NCBI GenBank assembly: GCA_028023455.1
Contig: JAQFVV010000187.1
Coordinates: 122,001 to 186,000 of the forward strand
From: Epiperipatus broadwayi
Taxonomy: Eukaryota; Onychophora; Udeonychophora; Euonychophora; Peripatidae
DNA length: 64,000 nt
Direction of reading: 5' to 3'
Shown here: one piece after another, positions 57,201 to 61,879 of the stretch
Numbering within the stretch: the stretch's first letter is position 1
Layout of the letters: every line of letters begins with the position of its first letter
Program-made: the position numbers and the translations under genes
The notes under the pieces: generated by a model
Databases searched by the model: none
Told to the model about the DNA's origin: nothing
Seen by the model: only the letters and a program-made list of their open reading frames with translations

Positions 57201-58442
57201 GTGAAATTGCAAAATTAAATTATTTTGAAAATACTTTAATTTATATTAGTATGAGTAATATTGTATATGAATATTGTGATAATGAATGAGAGCTTTTTAC
57301 AAAATATTTGTCTTTTTCTGTTTTATAGTAACAAAAAATTAGAACTTTTTTTTAAAAAAATAGTTGTGTAATCAGTGTTCTTGCATATTAATGTTTTATT
57401 ATTTACATTATTTATAATCATCAAAAAAATATATTACTTATTTTAGGAGCAAAATTTTAAATATTTACATGGTAATGTTTTTTTATTATTATTATTTTGT
57501 TATAAAACTGTATTCTAATAATTTTTTAGCTATTCATATTATTATTACTTGCTATCAATTTAACATTGACTTTTGGTAATTATAGATTGACATTGCATTA
57601 GGGTGACCTATCATGATATGATTTTTTTGGATCTCTTAATAGCACATTTCAGCTAACTCATTGCTAGTTAATTATAATTATCTGTTGAGTTAGGTCATCT
57701 CACTAAGAAAGCAAGATAAAATAATTTAGATATGATCATTTGTTTTTGCTCACATGTGATCCAGTATCTTAGAGCAAAAGATTCTAATTTAATTTAAACA
57801 TTTTTTTTTTAATTTAAGAATTGCATGTAAGATAATAATAATCAAATAATTAATTGTTGAGAAATTCATAAGAAATTTGGGCATCAGAAATGGCAGAACT
57901 GGAGCCACAATTCACGGATTTTCAGCTCCCAGGATCTACTACTGCACTACACACAGGACAGTTAATTAATTATAAATATTCAAATGAAAAAAAAAAAAAC
58001 TGATCAAGTGTTGATAAGCATTTTTATTTCTAATTTATTATATTTTAGAAAATCTCTTTGTCATCCAATGCTATTGAGATTCTTCAAAAAAGGTTAAAAG
58101 AGGCTGCTTCTCCAGAAATCATGAAAGTGAGTCTTGGTTTCATTGTAATTAAATTTAAAATAATCTTCTGTTTTGATAATCTTATGACATCTTTTTTTTT
58201 TTTTGTATATATATTTTTTCTTCAGTTAATTGAACAGTTGGCATTAAATCCAAAGCAACTTCCTTCCACATCTGCTGATGATGAAGATCTACCACCTCAT
58301 CCTGTAAATTATTTTTTTTTTTAATTATCAGTAGTGGTATTTTATAAGTTGTATAAATATATATATATATAGTTTCTTTTTCTTTTTTTTTTAGAGATTA
58401 ATGTCTATAGAAGATTTAGAAAGCCACTTAATAGAACTCAAG
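129..58442 (+). CDS. LRPPRC: LRPPRC (leucine-rich PPR-motif protein, mitochondrial), central part, 15 exons
   Basis: The spliced exons 129-215, 2604-2642, 6848-6935, 34088-34192, 35358-35546, 35666-35771, 35850-35887, 35962-36156, 40388-40475, 40559-40653, 52832-52886, 52993-53084, 58049-58126, 58226-58303 and 58395-58442 form one open frame of 460 complete codons; the first base finishes a codon begun upstream. Anchors to the known family include a PPR repeat containing VNEDIFNSLIVGHFRA, the block MRPHYFWPLL, and TFIDYVFPAFDS, in the same order as vertebrate LRPPRC. Known role of the family: a mitochondrial PPR protein that, with SLIRP, stabilises mitochondrial mRNAs and supports their polyadenylation and translation. 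The partial product is helical PPR-type repeat; the mitochondrial targeting N-terminus and the C-terminus lie outside the window. Introns range from 74 bp to 27 kb. Family assignment is confident; exon edges are inferred from splice consensus and frame. Confidence 0.93.
216..221 (+). other. GC-type 5' splice site (GCAAGT)
   Basis: This is the non-canonical donor AA|GCAAGTA. It matches the GC-donor consensus at every position after the junction. It is the only nearby choice that keeps the LRPPRC frame open into the exon at 2604. Confidence 0.8.
216..2603. other. Intron, no recognised element
   Basis: Very AT-rich intron sequence with homopolymer runs and an 11-base G run near 1954. Short open frames here look like chance. 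I recognise no gene or transposon. Confidence 0.6.
2604..2642 (+). CDS. LRPPRC: LRPPRC exon (39 bp)
   Basis: A microexon between a TTTACAG acceptor and a GTAAGT donor. It encodes DLDGVAQVLELM, the end of the PPR helix pair begun in the previous exon. It needs two bases carried in and leaves two bases for the next exon, which agrees with both neighbours. Confidence 0.88.
2656..2745. repeat. 45-bp tandem duplication
   Basis: Two adjacent 45-bp units (2656-2700 and 2701-2745), nearly identical, begin about 14 bp after the exon donor at 2643. This looks like a local slippage duplication in the intron. Confidence 0.75.
2746..3599. other. Intron, no recognised element
   Basis: AT-rich sequence with short poly-C, poly-T and TA runs. 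I see no coding or repeat homology in it. Confidence 0.5.
3600..5110 (-). mobile_element. Decayed Penelope-like retroelement (RT region only)
   Basis: Read on the minus strand, interrupted frames recall Penelope-like RT blocks in order: FPLRSIFDF near 5030, SFEAFNTINDFVLEDDYIFC followed by SLDIEN near 4930-4860, and KFLDLNVVKTDF near 4470-4435. Downstream is a lysine/isoleucine-rich part ending near 3800. Many stops and frameshifts interrupt it, and no GIY-YIG endonuclease part is visible. It is clearly different from the Penelope copies at 41.8 and 62 kb. The assignment rests on pattern recall rather than a search, so it is tentative. Confidence 0.45.
5111..6847. other. Intron, no recognised element
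   Basis: AT-rich intron. A 70-codon open frame at 5881-6093 has no family features that I recognise and no splice context; I treat it as chance. Confidence 0.5.
6848..6935 (+). CDS. LRPPRC: LRPPRC exon
   Basis: The exon follows ATTGCAG and encodes ASNLGLSEFTYSTLLSCYAE and then RGDWENIQR, a complete PPR repeat start (compare the family pattern of DTYLALLNAYAEKGD). Using the GT at 6940 would place a TAA three codons into the next exon. The GCAAGT donor at 6936 joins in phase 0 to IFKEVADKK. Confidence 0.9.
6936..6941 (+). other. GC-type 5' splice site of a 27-kb intron
   Basis: AGA|GCAAGTAA, the second GC donor in this gene. It is forced by reading frame with the exon at 34088 and opens the longest intron in the window (6936-34087). 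Confidence 0.8.
7255..7765 (+). mobile_element. LINE ORF2 3' end, decayed
   Basis: Broken frames give the typical C-terminal region of a non-LTR endonuclease-reverse transcriptase: a stretch like MVHCHLWM/CKA-TLKKKDKTKL, then FEMRCYRKMISIPW, then LQYFGHVTR, then a glycine/arginine-rich segment before WTGLTVL. Several stops and small indels are present. Only the 3' part is here, as expected for a 5'-truncated LINE insertion. Confidence 0.6.
8309..8660 (+). pseudogene. Merlin-type transposase, N-terminal remnant
   Basis: The reading FKLWQLPSTKAGAVAFFQDN and then CVCGKTTRLE matches the better copy at 37285 (LLQLWDVPNRECDGVAFLHA, CECGKSMKL). Both look like the zinc-ribbon-like N-terminal part of IS1595/Merlin transposases. 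After about 90 codons the frame shifts and stops, and the DDE part is absent. Confidence 0.6.
8905..9365. repeat. Direct repeat pair inside the Merlin-like element
   Basis: About 140 bp starting near 8908 (CCTTAAAGACATTTAATTAA...) recurs near 9228 with roughly 85-90% identity, a period of about 320 bp. It lies in the non-coding 3' half of the element. Confidence 0.7.
9724..10173. repeat. 450-bp hairpin with perfect 27-bp inverted ends
   Basis: CACTAAGTTATATATAAATT plus seven more bases at 9724-9750 is exactly the reverse complement of 10147-10173. It abuts the Merlin-like element on its left. Its right part contains a 45-bp piece (10102-10146) similar to the left terminus at 7961. It may be a small foldback element or an inverted rearrangement of Merlin ends. 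Confidence 0.55.
10102..10146 (+). repeat. Solo Merlin-like terminus
   Basis: GGTGCTGTTCTATTAACC and the following GGCGGCCG...GATGGCATT copy the left terminus at 7961-8004 in the same orientation. I found no matching right end. Confidence 0.6.
10174..10888. other. Intron, no recognised element
   Basis: AT-rich sequence between the hairpin and the 16-kb palindromic element. Nothing recognised. Confidence 0.5.
10889..10896 (+). repeat. 8-bp target duplication (left) of the 16-kb element
   Basis: ATTTAAAC here is repeated exactly at 26954-26961, directly outside the other end of the palindrome. Confidence 0.75.
11112..11210 (+). repeat. Subterminal direct repeats
   Basis: CTTACGTCGTCTGCTA followed by a CAGC...TACCAAGA tail occurs at 11112-11143 and again at 11179-11210, a 67-bp period. 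Inverted, diverged counterparts lie near 26660-26755 in the right arm. Repeated subterminal motifs are often transposase-binding sites; that role here is inference. Confidence 0.65.
11634..12983. mobile_element. Nested 1,350-bp Merlin-like element, 8-bp duplication
   Basis: The left end GGTAATCGTCGAATAGCC and reversed right end GGTTGTCGTCGAATAGCC begin TIRs that match over about 60 bp, sharing CTCGATGGCGCCGTTTTCA. AACTTTTT flanks both sides (11626-11633 and 12984-12991). The right arm of the palindrome has the corresponding uninterrupted site near 26220-26240 with one copy of that sequence. No transposase is visible, so it is non-autonomous. Confidence 0.85.
14172..15124. mobile_element. Nested 953-bp piggyBac-like non-autonomous element
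   Basis: It is bounded by TTAA on both sides (14168-14171 and 15125-15128). The ends CCTTTCAGTGGGG and, reversed, CCTTTCCGAGGGA form short TIRs. The right arm has the unoccupied site near 24800-24806 with a single TTAA. A TTAA duplication and ends beginning CC are the piggyBac hallmark. No transposase frame is seen inside. Confidence 0.82.
16515..17149. other. Unique centre of the palindrome, unassigned part
   Basis: AT-rich, not shared with the arms. I recognise no gene here. Confidence 0.5.
17150..19910 (-). mobile_element. RTE-type LINE, near full length, decayed
   Basis: Read from about 19900 downward: FYLGTYNCRSTLSKARLQEL, then GLCEVRRKGE (apurinic-type endonuclease start), IQVYAPTS near 19520, a GDFNAR-like block near 19420, and then RT blocks including FMKKGKAPGNDGI near 18510 and VNIEKCVRQGD near 18015. 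It ends with the RTE tail RPRKTLHVRWMDEI near 17290. The order endonuclease then RT in a single ORF fits RTE/BovB-like elements, often annotated as craniofacial development protein 2-like. There are many stops and frameshifts. It lies in the unique centre of the 16-kb element. Confidence 0.8.
19911..20870. other. Central spacer, no gene recognised
   Basis: AT-rich. Contains a 26-bp direct repeat (AACAAGTTTATTCCAAAT near 20567 and 20590) and a CA-rich stretch near 20475. Nothing else recognised. Confidence 0.5.
20990..21740 (-). pseudogene. Merlin/IS1595-type DDE transposase, broken
   Basis: Minus-strand frames read SHSIHECTWFKDSRIPF, LTSGLRELYSESL, NNIVEVDKTMLSRHKNYQGC and GAHAQNIERLWG. These parallel HKGTWFEGSK, TSGLRELCDL, GLIVEIDETLFSR and GAHTQILERFW of the copy at 37285. 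The first catalytic Asp (VEVD) and last Glu (IERLW) are kept. The second Asp position reads YSGCW, so Asp has become Gly, and the frame shifts around it. It sits in the centre of the palindrome, between the arms, and is the best candidate for the transposase of that element. It is certainly inactive now. Confidence 0.75.
21770..21860 (-). repeat. Fragment of an arm-associated repeat
   Basis: GAAAGATCTATAAACC, TTTAAAAGTTAGTGGAAAT and TTTTAAAAAGGTTTTTG also occur at 13000-13110, 25845-25945 and 26110-26215. This marks a dispersed repeat unit within the palindrome. Confidence 0.6.
21873..21969 (-). mobile_element. tRNA-derived SINE (Gly-UCC-like), A-tailed, with TSD
   Basis: On the minus strand it starts about GCATTGTTGGCCTAGTGG (A box), has an anticodon stem AGCTGC with loop TTTCCAA (UCC, glycine), a B-box-like GGGTTCACTTCC and a poly-A tail. 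It is flanked by TTCAAATTTT and TTCGAATTTT. The acceptor stem pairs at only about five of seven positions. A-tail plus duplication show retroposition rather than a working tRNA gene. Confidence 0.72.
22399..22670. repeat. 136-bp tandem duplication in the right arm
   Basis: Units 22399-22534 and 22535-22670 are about 96% identical by eye. The left arm has only one copy (near 16030-16170), so the duplication happened after the arms formed. Confidence 0.85.
22958..23066 (+). mobile_element. tRNA-derived SINE (Val-UAC-like), A-tailed, with TSD
   Basis: GCATTGG (22964) pairs with CTGATGC (ending 23043) at all seven positions, two of them wobble. An A-box-like start, loop TTTACAA (anticodon UAC), B box GGTTCGCTTCC and a 12-base A tail follow. 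TGACATTCT and TTACATTCT flank it. The left arm lacks it. The region before the T arm is longer than in a normal tRNA, so I call a SINE, related to the copy at 21873. Confidence 0.75.
23296..24412. mobile_element. TA-flanked non-autonomous element, copy 1
   Basis: The ends CACTTGGGTCTC and, reversed, CACCTGGGTCTC form TIRs of about 25 bp and are flanked by TA on each side. The left arm has an empty site near 15530 (a TA-repeat). The same family occurs at 50445. The TA target suggests the Tc1/mariner/pogo group; no transposase is seen. Confidence 0.82.
25790..26230 (-). repeat. Duplicated ~130-bp arm repeat
   Basis: Two direct copies (about 25830-25960 and 26095-26230) share AACACGTTTGCTAATTGAAA and GTTAGTGGAAATATTATTTG. 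The left arm has one copy at about 13003-13110. Confidence 0.75.
26954..26961 (+). repeat. 8-bp target duplication (right) of the 16-kb element
   Basis: ATTTAAAC, identical to 10889-10896. Confidence 0.75.
26962..28369. other. Intron, no recognised element
   Basis: AT-rich sequence with a poly-T run near 27420. The open frame beginning inside the palindrome terminus (26869-27099) is not a recognised protein. Confidence 0.5.
28853..29119 (+). pseudogene. LINE ORF1, PHD-finger part
   Basis: An 88-codon open stretch. Residues about 24-67 contain CISQC, then ECSICDEVYHLKC, then WLC, the Cys/His spacing of a PHD finger (C-x2-C-x4-H-x2-C in the middle). PHD fingers are known in ORF1 of some CR1-like LINEs. 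The frame breaks shortly after. Confidence 0.7.
29323..29870 (+). pseudogene. LINE ORF1, SGNH-esterase-like part
   Basis: VLIRDSLISD (block I; the family has GDS), YVMVWTNNL (block III; the family has GTNN) and SKDELHLAK (block V, Asp-x-x-His) occur in order. An in-frame stop lies at 29596, after which the pattern continues. Two block glycines are replaced (Arg and Trp), consistent with decay. Confidence 0.65.
31500..32330 (+). pseudogene. LINE ORF2 reverse transcriptase core, broken
   Basis: SNYRPIAITSVLYKVFAYTV, EMQEGFQSDIHIGDSLF, FIDVENAYDRVN and IFADDVFLC show RT motifs 1-5 in order, with several stops and frameshifts between them. Catalytic Asp residues of motifs A and C are still readable. 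Confidence 0.78.
33346..34087. other. Intron, no recognised element
   Basis: AT-rich end of the 27-kb intron, closing with the acceptor TTATTTAG at 34087. Confidence 0.5.
34088..34192 (+). CDS. LRPPRC: LRPPRC exon
   Basis: 35 codons, phase 0 at both ends, starting IFKEVADKKMKLTDNELLRI and ending QYLPE before GTATTA. It aligns with the LRPPRC segment that follows the AYAEKGD-type repeat. Confidence 0.92.
35358..35546 (+). CDS. LRPPRC: LRPPRC exon
   Basis: 63 codons between TTTTGAG and GTAATT. Contains NELDIAYNLLQNMI and SEVFNSGNFFIRQMIRTNQ, matching the family region around the SVFGSFF block. Phase 0 on both sides. Confidence 0.93.
35666..35771 (+). CDS. LRPPRC: LRPPRC exon
   Basis: Starts DLDKIIYYCTKMEDENI after TTTTTAAG and ends with one spare base before GTATGT. 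The preceding intron is 119 bp and the following one 78 bp. Confidence 0.93.
35850..35887 (+). CDS. LRPPRC: LRPPRC exon (38 bp)
   Basis: A microexon encoding ELLIGLLNAISEK with a polypyrimidine tract and CAG acceptor. Its two leading bases complete the codon split by the previous intron. Confidence 0.92.
35962..36156 (+). CDS. LRPPRC: LRPPRC exon with RPHYFWPLL signature
   Basis: 65 codons. MRPHYFWPLL is the most diagnostic block for the family, followed by QGILNTLAAILEHCG and TFIDYVFPAFDSL. The vertebrate protein has the same order (IRPHYFWPLL, TYTDYVIPCFDS). Confidence 0.97.
36157..36844. other. Intron, no recognised element
   Basis: AT-rich intron sequence ahead of the Merlin-type transposon. 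It ends in the direct repeat AATATTGATTTAA (36826-36838) that recurs beyond the transposon. Confidence 0.5.
37285..38161 (+). pseudogene. Merlin/IS1595-type DDE transposase
   Basis: One frame runs from MDNILLQLWDVPNRE through CECGK (zinc-ribbon-like), HKGTWFEGSK, LTSGLREL-type block, GLIVEIDETLFSR, IYSDCWKGYK and GAHTQILERFW. These supply the D, D and E of the catalytic triad. Two in-frame stops (TAG at 37413, TGA at 37719) and one frameshift near 38005 break it. The C-terminal part (WRHLHKDDDIFQAIL) continues in another frame to a TAG at 38159. With so few lesions this is the youngest Merlin transposase in the window. The likely original length is close to 290 residues. Confidence 0.85.
38383..38645. 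repeat. ~135-bp tandem duplication in the Merlin element
   Basis: GAGTTTGTTTGACA...CTTTGAATT and AAGATAATTGACTATTTTG occur twice, once in each of two adjacent units (about 38383-38515 and 38516-38645). Confidence 0.8.
39135..40387. other. Intron, no recognised element
   Basis: AT-rich; no gene or repeat recognised. Confidence 0.5.
40388..40475 (+). CDS. LRPPRC: LRPPRC exon
   Basis: Encodes NIGYSTTYIVNSLVTFFINQ and QDFKGVLEI. It starts in phase 0, matching the previous exon, and leaves one base before GTAAGT. Confidence 0.9.
40559..40653 (+). CDS. LRPPRC: LRPPRC exon
   Basis: After TGTTTTAG it encodes LDKFQVNYLPTLIIPALSRQ and then CHSTNNIPIIVQ, ending in phase 0 at CAG|GTAAAT. The 83-bp intron before it is among the shortest. 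Confidence 0.9.
40654..41789. other. Intron, possible decayed Penelope 5' part
   Basis: AT-rich. Upstream of the Penelope RT there may be decayed coding sequence (about 41000-41780), but frames are too broken for me to assign. Confidence 0.4.
42061..42396 (+). pseudogene. Penelope-like RT, C-terminal part
   Basis: An open stretch of 111 codons with LAFLDVLVTRL and TVYRKPTHTGKYLACTSNHT, conserved after the RT palm in Penelope-like elements. A frameshift near 42390 separates it from the endonuclease part; the upstream YVDD block is cut off by a TGA near 41988. Confidence 0.8.
42396..42923 (+). CDS. Penelope-like GIY-YIG endonuclease domain
   Basis: 175 codons. Residues 50-78 carry CIYEIPCECG, KYIGET, R68 and KEH78, the GIY-YIG pattern of Penelope endonucleases (Y...YIG, R, EH). 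The Penelope linker VYPYIPG precedes it, so the ATG at 42396 is only the start of the open stretch and not a true start. In an active element this domain nicks target DNA for reverse transcription. Here it is a fragment. Confidence 0.8.
   Translation: MYPYIPGMADKLKKICSQYNIRTAFQSHTTLRGMLTSTKPKLEILTNKNCIYEIPCECGRKYIGETCRPVELRLKEHKLMVKKEKTDVSTIADHVCSNDHMLKWENTKILDKEEKMHRRKFKKAAHMTMVNNPISQTSVIIHNVWKPLINLALRKKIKIKKLISFIRIQWCEFNF
43318..43465 (+). mobile_element. Short LINE RT fragment
   Basis: MARQMQENCIKQKPDLCAAF and IDLIK followed by a HSV-HQLIV-like stretch copies RT motif A context (Arg-Gln-x-Gln-Glu ... FIDL-KAFDTV) of LINEs. It looks exon-like because AAG|GTAGGG follows, but it does not fit LRPPRC. 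Confidence 0.55.
43466..50444. other. Intron, no recognised element
   Basis: Seven kb of AT-rich intron. It has an A/T homopolymer tract at 43875-43990 and a TCAT-rich pyrimidine stretch near 49880-50110. Open frames of 60-91 codons here (for example 47878-48153) are hydrophobic AT-rich translations without recognisable domains. A slightly GC-richer piece near 45200-45280 may be a transposon tail. Confidence 0.45.
50445..51607. mobile_element. TA-flanked non-autonomous element, copy 2
   Basis: CACCTGGGTCTC at 50445 and its inverted form ending at 51607 are flanked by TA on both sides. The interior is an inverted, diverged copy of the one at 23296 (shared ATCGCTATTTGC and CAATTAGCGCCAACTTC-like segments). 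No transposase frame is visible. Confidence 0.82.
51053..51228. repeat. 176-bp foldback nested in the TA element
   Basis: Arms 51053-51121 and 51160-51228 are inverted copies of about 69 bp (TACATGGAGAAACTTTTAGA shared) with a 38-bp loop. The copy at 23296 lacks it, so it is a later MITE insertion or a local inverted duplication. Confidence 0.75.
51608..52831. other. Intron, no recognised element
   Basis: AT-rich; ends with a poly-T tract and TTTAG acceptor for the next exon. Confidence 0.5.
52832..52886 (+). CDS. LRPPRC: LRPPRC exon
   Basis: Encodes VLAFVLPRIGKTMEHAKL plus one base before GTAATG. Phase 0 entry agrees with the exon 12 kb upstream. Confidence 0.88.
52993..53084 (+). CDS. LRPPRC: LRPPRC exon
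   Basis: Encodes DFAGQLLLDSFFLNNQDISI then LTAVLEEMINQ, ending in phase 0 at CAA|GTATGA. The entry phase completes the split Asp codon. Confidence 0.9.
53085..56280. other. Intron, no recognised element
   Basis: AT-rich with several poly-A and poly-T tracts (for example 54187-54203 and 54661-54681). Nothing else recognised. Confidence 0.5.
56281..56624. mobile_element. Foldback MITE with ~119-bp near-perfect arms
   Basis: 56281-56399 and the reverse complement of 56506-56624 differ at one base (CTTCAAAC versus CTTCGAAC). The outermost bases may extend to 56277 and 56628 (TAC). No clear target duplication could be fixed. Arm identity near 99% implies a recent insertion. Confidence 0.88.
56625..58048. 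other. Intron, no recognised element
   Basis: AT-rich intron; no gene or repeat recognised before the TATTTTAG acceptor. Confidence 0.5.
58049..58126 (+). CDS. LRPPRC: LRPPRC exon
   Basis: 26 codons, KISLSSNAIEILQKRLKEAA then SPEIMK, before GTGAGT. It matches the family segment KIPENIYRGIRNLLESY by order and spacing. Confidence 0.9.
58226..58303 (+). CDS. LRPPRC: LRPPRC exon
   Basis: 26 codons, LIEQLALNPKQLPSTSADDE then DLPPHP, between TTCTTCAG and GTAAAT. An acidic, probably flexible linker in the protein. Confidence 0.9.
58395..58442 (+). CDS. LRPPRC: LRPPRC exon (last seen in window)
   Basis: 16 codons, RLMSIEDLESHLIELK, between a T-rich TTTAG acceptor and AAG|GTAAAT. It parallels the family segment SSELESTLETLK. 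No further LRPPRC exon could be found up to 64000. Confidence 0.88.
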
Positions 58443-60234
58443 GTAAATACACCATATAAGAGATTGTCACTAATATTCAATAATATAGTCATTATATGTG
58501 TATATAGAAAAAGAGATAATGAAATCATAGACAATTTGTTTTTGTTTTTTTTAGTGCTTACCATATCTTTCATTAAATTTATTTAAATAAAAGATAGATA
58601 TACTGTAGAATTGCTATATCTATATTATTTAGCTTCAAATATCGGTGTGGAAAATACATTATACTATATAATATATATTTTTAAATGTGATACAATTTAA
58701 TTTTAAAAGTTACACATTAAAACATCAAAAATAATAACAAAAAATAGAATAATAGAATTCCTAAAAAAGGCAGTGAGTAATAAATTGAAAGAGAGATTGC
58801 ACATTTGTGTATGTATGTGATTGTGTTTATCTTTTTTAAAAAAAAATTATTCTTAATTGAAAATTGGTGATAATGAAATGCAGAAAGTAAAATATCTATA
58901 TGAAGTATTAATTTTATACAGATTTTTGTTTATTGAAGTTTTTTTCTGCTAAAATTTTAATGAATCAATAGGTTTTTTGATGACCCAATACATTGTTTTT
59001 AGTATTAACTACTTATTTAAATATTTTTTCTATCACAATCTTTGTATATATTCTGCACTTTTTGACATGTAATACATTACTATTAGCACATTTGCTTGTT
59101 TTATATCTTTCACTGACAAATTTAATATTTTTTCAGTCTTTAATAATATCACATATTGTGGATATAACTTCAACTGTTTGAAAAGTATAGGGAATAATAG
59201 ATAGATTTTTTTTGCAAGTTAATAATTCATCCTTATTTAATATTTGATCTATTTCAAACAAATCACTTTATTTAGGCTTTATCAGAAATGCTACATTCTT
59301 TTAGCTTTCACTTTAACTTGTTGACCGGCGAGACCGCCATATTGAATTTTTAAAAATCTGACTTGAGACACAATTTTCACAATAACTTCAGTTTTAATAA
59401 TGTTAGAACAAAAACCTTTACATTGATAGAAACTAGAAAAACTAAGGAAAACAATATAGCTAAGACAAATAGTGATGACAATTTAAAAAATAAGGGGAAA
59501 AAGAAATTTCAACATCTGACATAATTATTACTTTATTGTTTGTTCAGAATTTCTAATTTATCATTAACTAAATTTAAATTACATCTTCATTGATAATTTC
59601 TTTGTATTTGTCACAAAATTATCTTGCAAACCATAAATAATACTTCTTATCTGAAATAATCCATAGCTTCAGAATCTCCAAAAATATTCGCATAAGAATT
59701 TTTCATTTTTATCTTGTACTCCAAACAAATCTCAAAGGCATTTACAAGAAAAAGATTTATTCTAATAAAAGTTACAAAAAAAATCATTTCCAGAAGATGG
59801 ATATGCATTTATCATCATGGCAATTGACTTTTTGTCTATCTAAAACTAAAAATTGTAGGTTACTGTCTGTATCACTGATAAAATGAGTTTCATCTCTTCA
59901 TTTTATATTTTTTGTGTACATCAGTGATATTTATAATATTTTTTACGCACACCAGTGAAGCTATCTTGTTATATTTATTGTCCCACAGAGATATAATTTA
60001 TTTGCATATAGCTCATTTGCTAGCTATAGACTTGCAAGATGTGGCAAAACTACTGACTCCACAACATGAATATCAAGGCATAGGCAAGAATCAGAATTTG
60101 ATTCTTTGCCTGTATCTACAATTCCATGTAGTGTATGCATAACCATTGTACATTTGATTATTGTATTAGTTTTTAAAATTTACATTGCACTGCTCTATAT
60201 ATGAAATCATTATTTGTTATAACAAACACTGCAA
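58443..60234. other. Intron, no recognised element
   Basis: AT-rich. A GC-richer motif (CCGGCGAGACCGCCATATTG near 59324) looks like a transposon or LINE end, but I cannot place it. Confidence 0.45.
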
Positions 60235-60745
60235 ACGAAAACAAATTAATGTAGCATTTATCAAATAATTTTTAAGAAATTTAAATATTAAAAATTAAAA
60301 TTAATAACTGAACGATATTCTGAAAAACAACTTTTGTTATATTTGAATTTGTATACTATATATTTTACAATTAGACTCTAGGTATGTGAAAATTGACTGT
60401 ATTTCAAATATTTGTATAATAAAGAGCATAAATAATTTAATATTATATAGTACACACCCACCAATATAATCGCAAACAAATTATCAAATAATTTTAAAAA
60501 ATTTAAATTATTAAAAACTAATAACTTAACAATATTCTGCAAAACAACTTGTATACTATATACTTACAATTAGATTCCAACTATGTAAAGAGTGGCTGTA
60601 TTTCAAATATTTGTATAATAAAGAGCATAAATAGGTATTATTAATTATATAGCACACACACATCAATACAAACAAATTATCAAATAATTTTAAAAAATTT
60701 AAAATATTTTATAATTAATAACTTACAATATTCCGCAATTACGTT
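60235..60745. repeat. Tandem repeat, ~2.5 units of about 190-230 bp
   Basis: ACAAATTATCAAATAATTTT and TTCAAATATTTGTATAATAA with CTTGTATACTATATA recur in order near 60250-60420, 60470-60640 and 60660-60745. Units differ by indels. Confidence 0.8.
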
Positions 60746-60935
60746 TATATTGCATTGAAGGCTTTCATAACCGAATTATCAGCGTATTTTTAACCCATTA
60801 TATTAGAGTTATAAGGCCGATAAAGATTTTCTGCTTTATCACTTCATGTAAAGTAGTAAATTGATCAGAAAAGATATTAAAAAAAATTCATCTAATTTTT
60901 AAAATAATTGTAAAAAATTCAAATTTTATCTGACA

Positions 60936-61238
60936 TCAATATAATAATATTAAATCGTGCTTTCACACTTCCAATGTAAAGCTATAACAACAAATTAAAA
61001 ATTAAATTAAATGGCTGAGCGCTTTCAAGATGTTTTGCGATATCTAAAAGATGGTCTTAGTGACTCATTTGCATATCAGATTTATTTATATAAAGATTCC
61101 AAAGAAAGGATAATAACTGGTTATGAATATGAGAAGTACATCTTCTTGAAAGCGCTCAGCCATTTAATTTAGTTTTCAATTTGTTGTTATAGCTTTACGT
61201 TGGAAGTGTGAAAGCACGATTTAATATTATTATATTGA
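60936..61238. mobile_element. Foldback MITE with 95-bp arms
   Basis: 60936-61030 and the reverse complement of 61144-61238 differ at about three bases. CTGACATCAATATAAT at the left end recurs at about 61273-61288, possibly a second terminus or target copy. The loop is about 113 bp. Confidence 0.85.
61011..61172 (+). CDS. 53-codon open frame spanning the MITE loop
   Basis: It starts ATGGCTGAGCGC in one arm and stops TAG in the other, reading MAERFQDVLRYLKDG at the start and FLKALSHLI at the end. It is open and unusually charged for this AT-rich setting. I know no homologue and it could be chance; no promoter or splice evidence. Confidence 0.25.
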   Translation: MAERFQDVLRYLKDGLSDSFAYQIYLYKDSKERIITGYEYEKYIFLKALSHLI

Positions 61239-61879
61239 AGACAAACGTAAAGTATAAATATACAGGCTATTACTGACATCAATATAATATATATCATTCA
61301 AAAGATAATAAAGAGGAGTATCGAATGCTGCAATTTCTGTTGACGTCATGCTTTTAGTTTTTACATAATTTAAAAAAGAAAAAATTTCATGAAGCGTCAC
61401 CGCCACATGCAATAATTTAACTCTTGCTGACTAAACGTTAAAGAAAATTTTAGTTTTCTAATTTATAACAGCAAGAAAAAAGAGCAAATGTTTGCAATTG
61501 CAGCAATATGGCTGACTAATTGCATAAGAAAAGATAATAACTGCTGCTATGCAAGTAAGCATAGTGTACATGAAATTTGAGAATTTTTATTTTATTATTT
61601 TTGTTCAATTCATAAACTATTGAATTAGCAATTTAGAAACAGCTTTTATGTGGTCCAAGTGCATTTGTGCACATAAAATCTCATTTACTCATAACTATTT
61701 AATTTATAAAAAAAACCTCTATATGAAGTAGATGAATCCCTGTTAAAACATATATTATTATGAAAGATATTTGTAGTCTCACACATAAAAATAATAATAA
61801 TTTCCCTAATTCAAAATTTAATAAATATTTATTCTTGGAGTTTTTCTGGAGGTTTGTAATGATAATATTTTAGTTGTAT
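61239..61879. other. Intron, no recognised element
   Basis: AT-rich; nothing recognised apart from the short CTGACATCAATATAAT copy. Confidence 0.5.

Noticed and set aside
59277-59340. Acceptor-like TTATTTAG followed by an open stretch
   Set aside because: The translation does not resemble the next LRPPRC segment, and no donor follows in frame.
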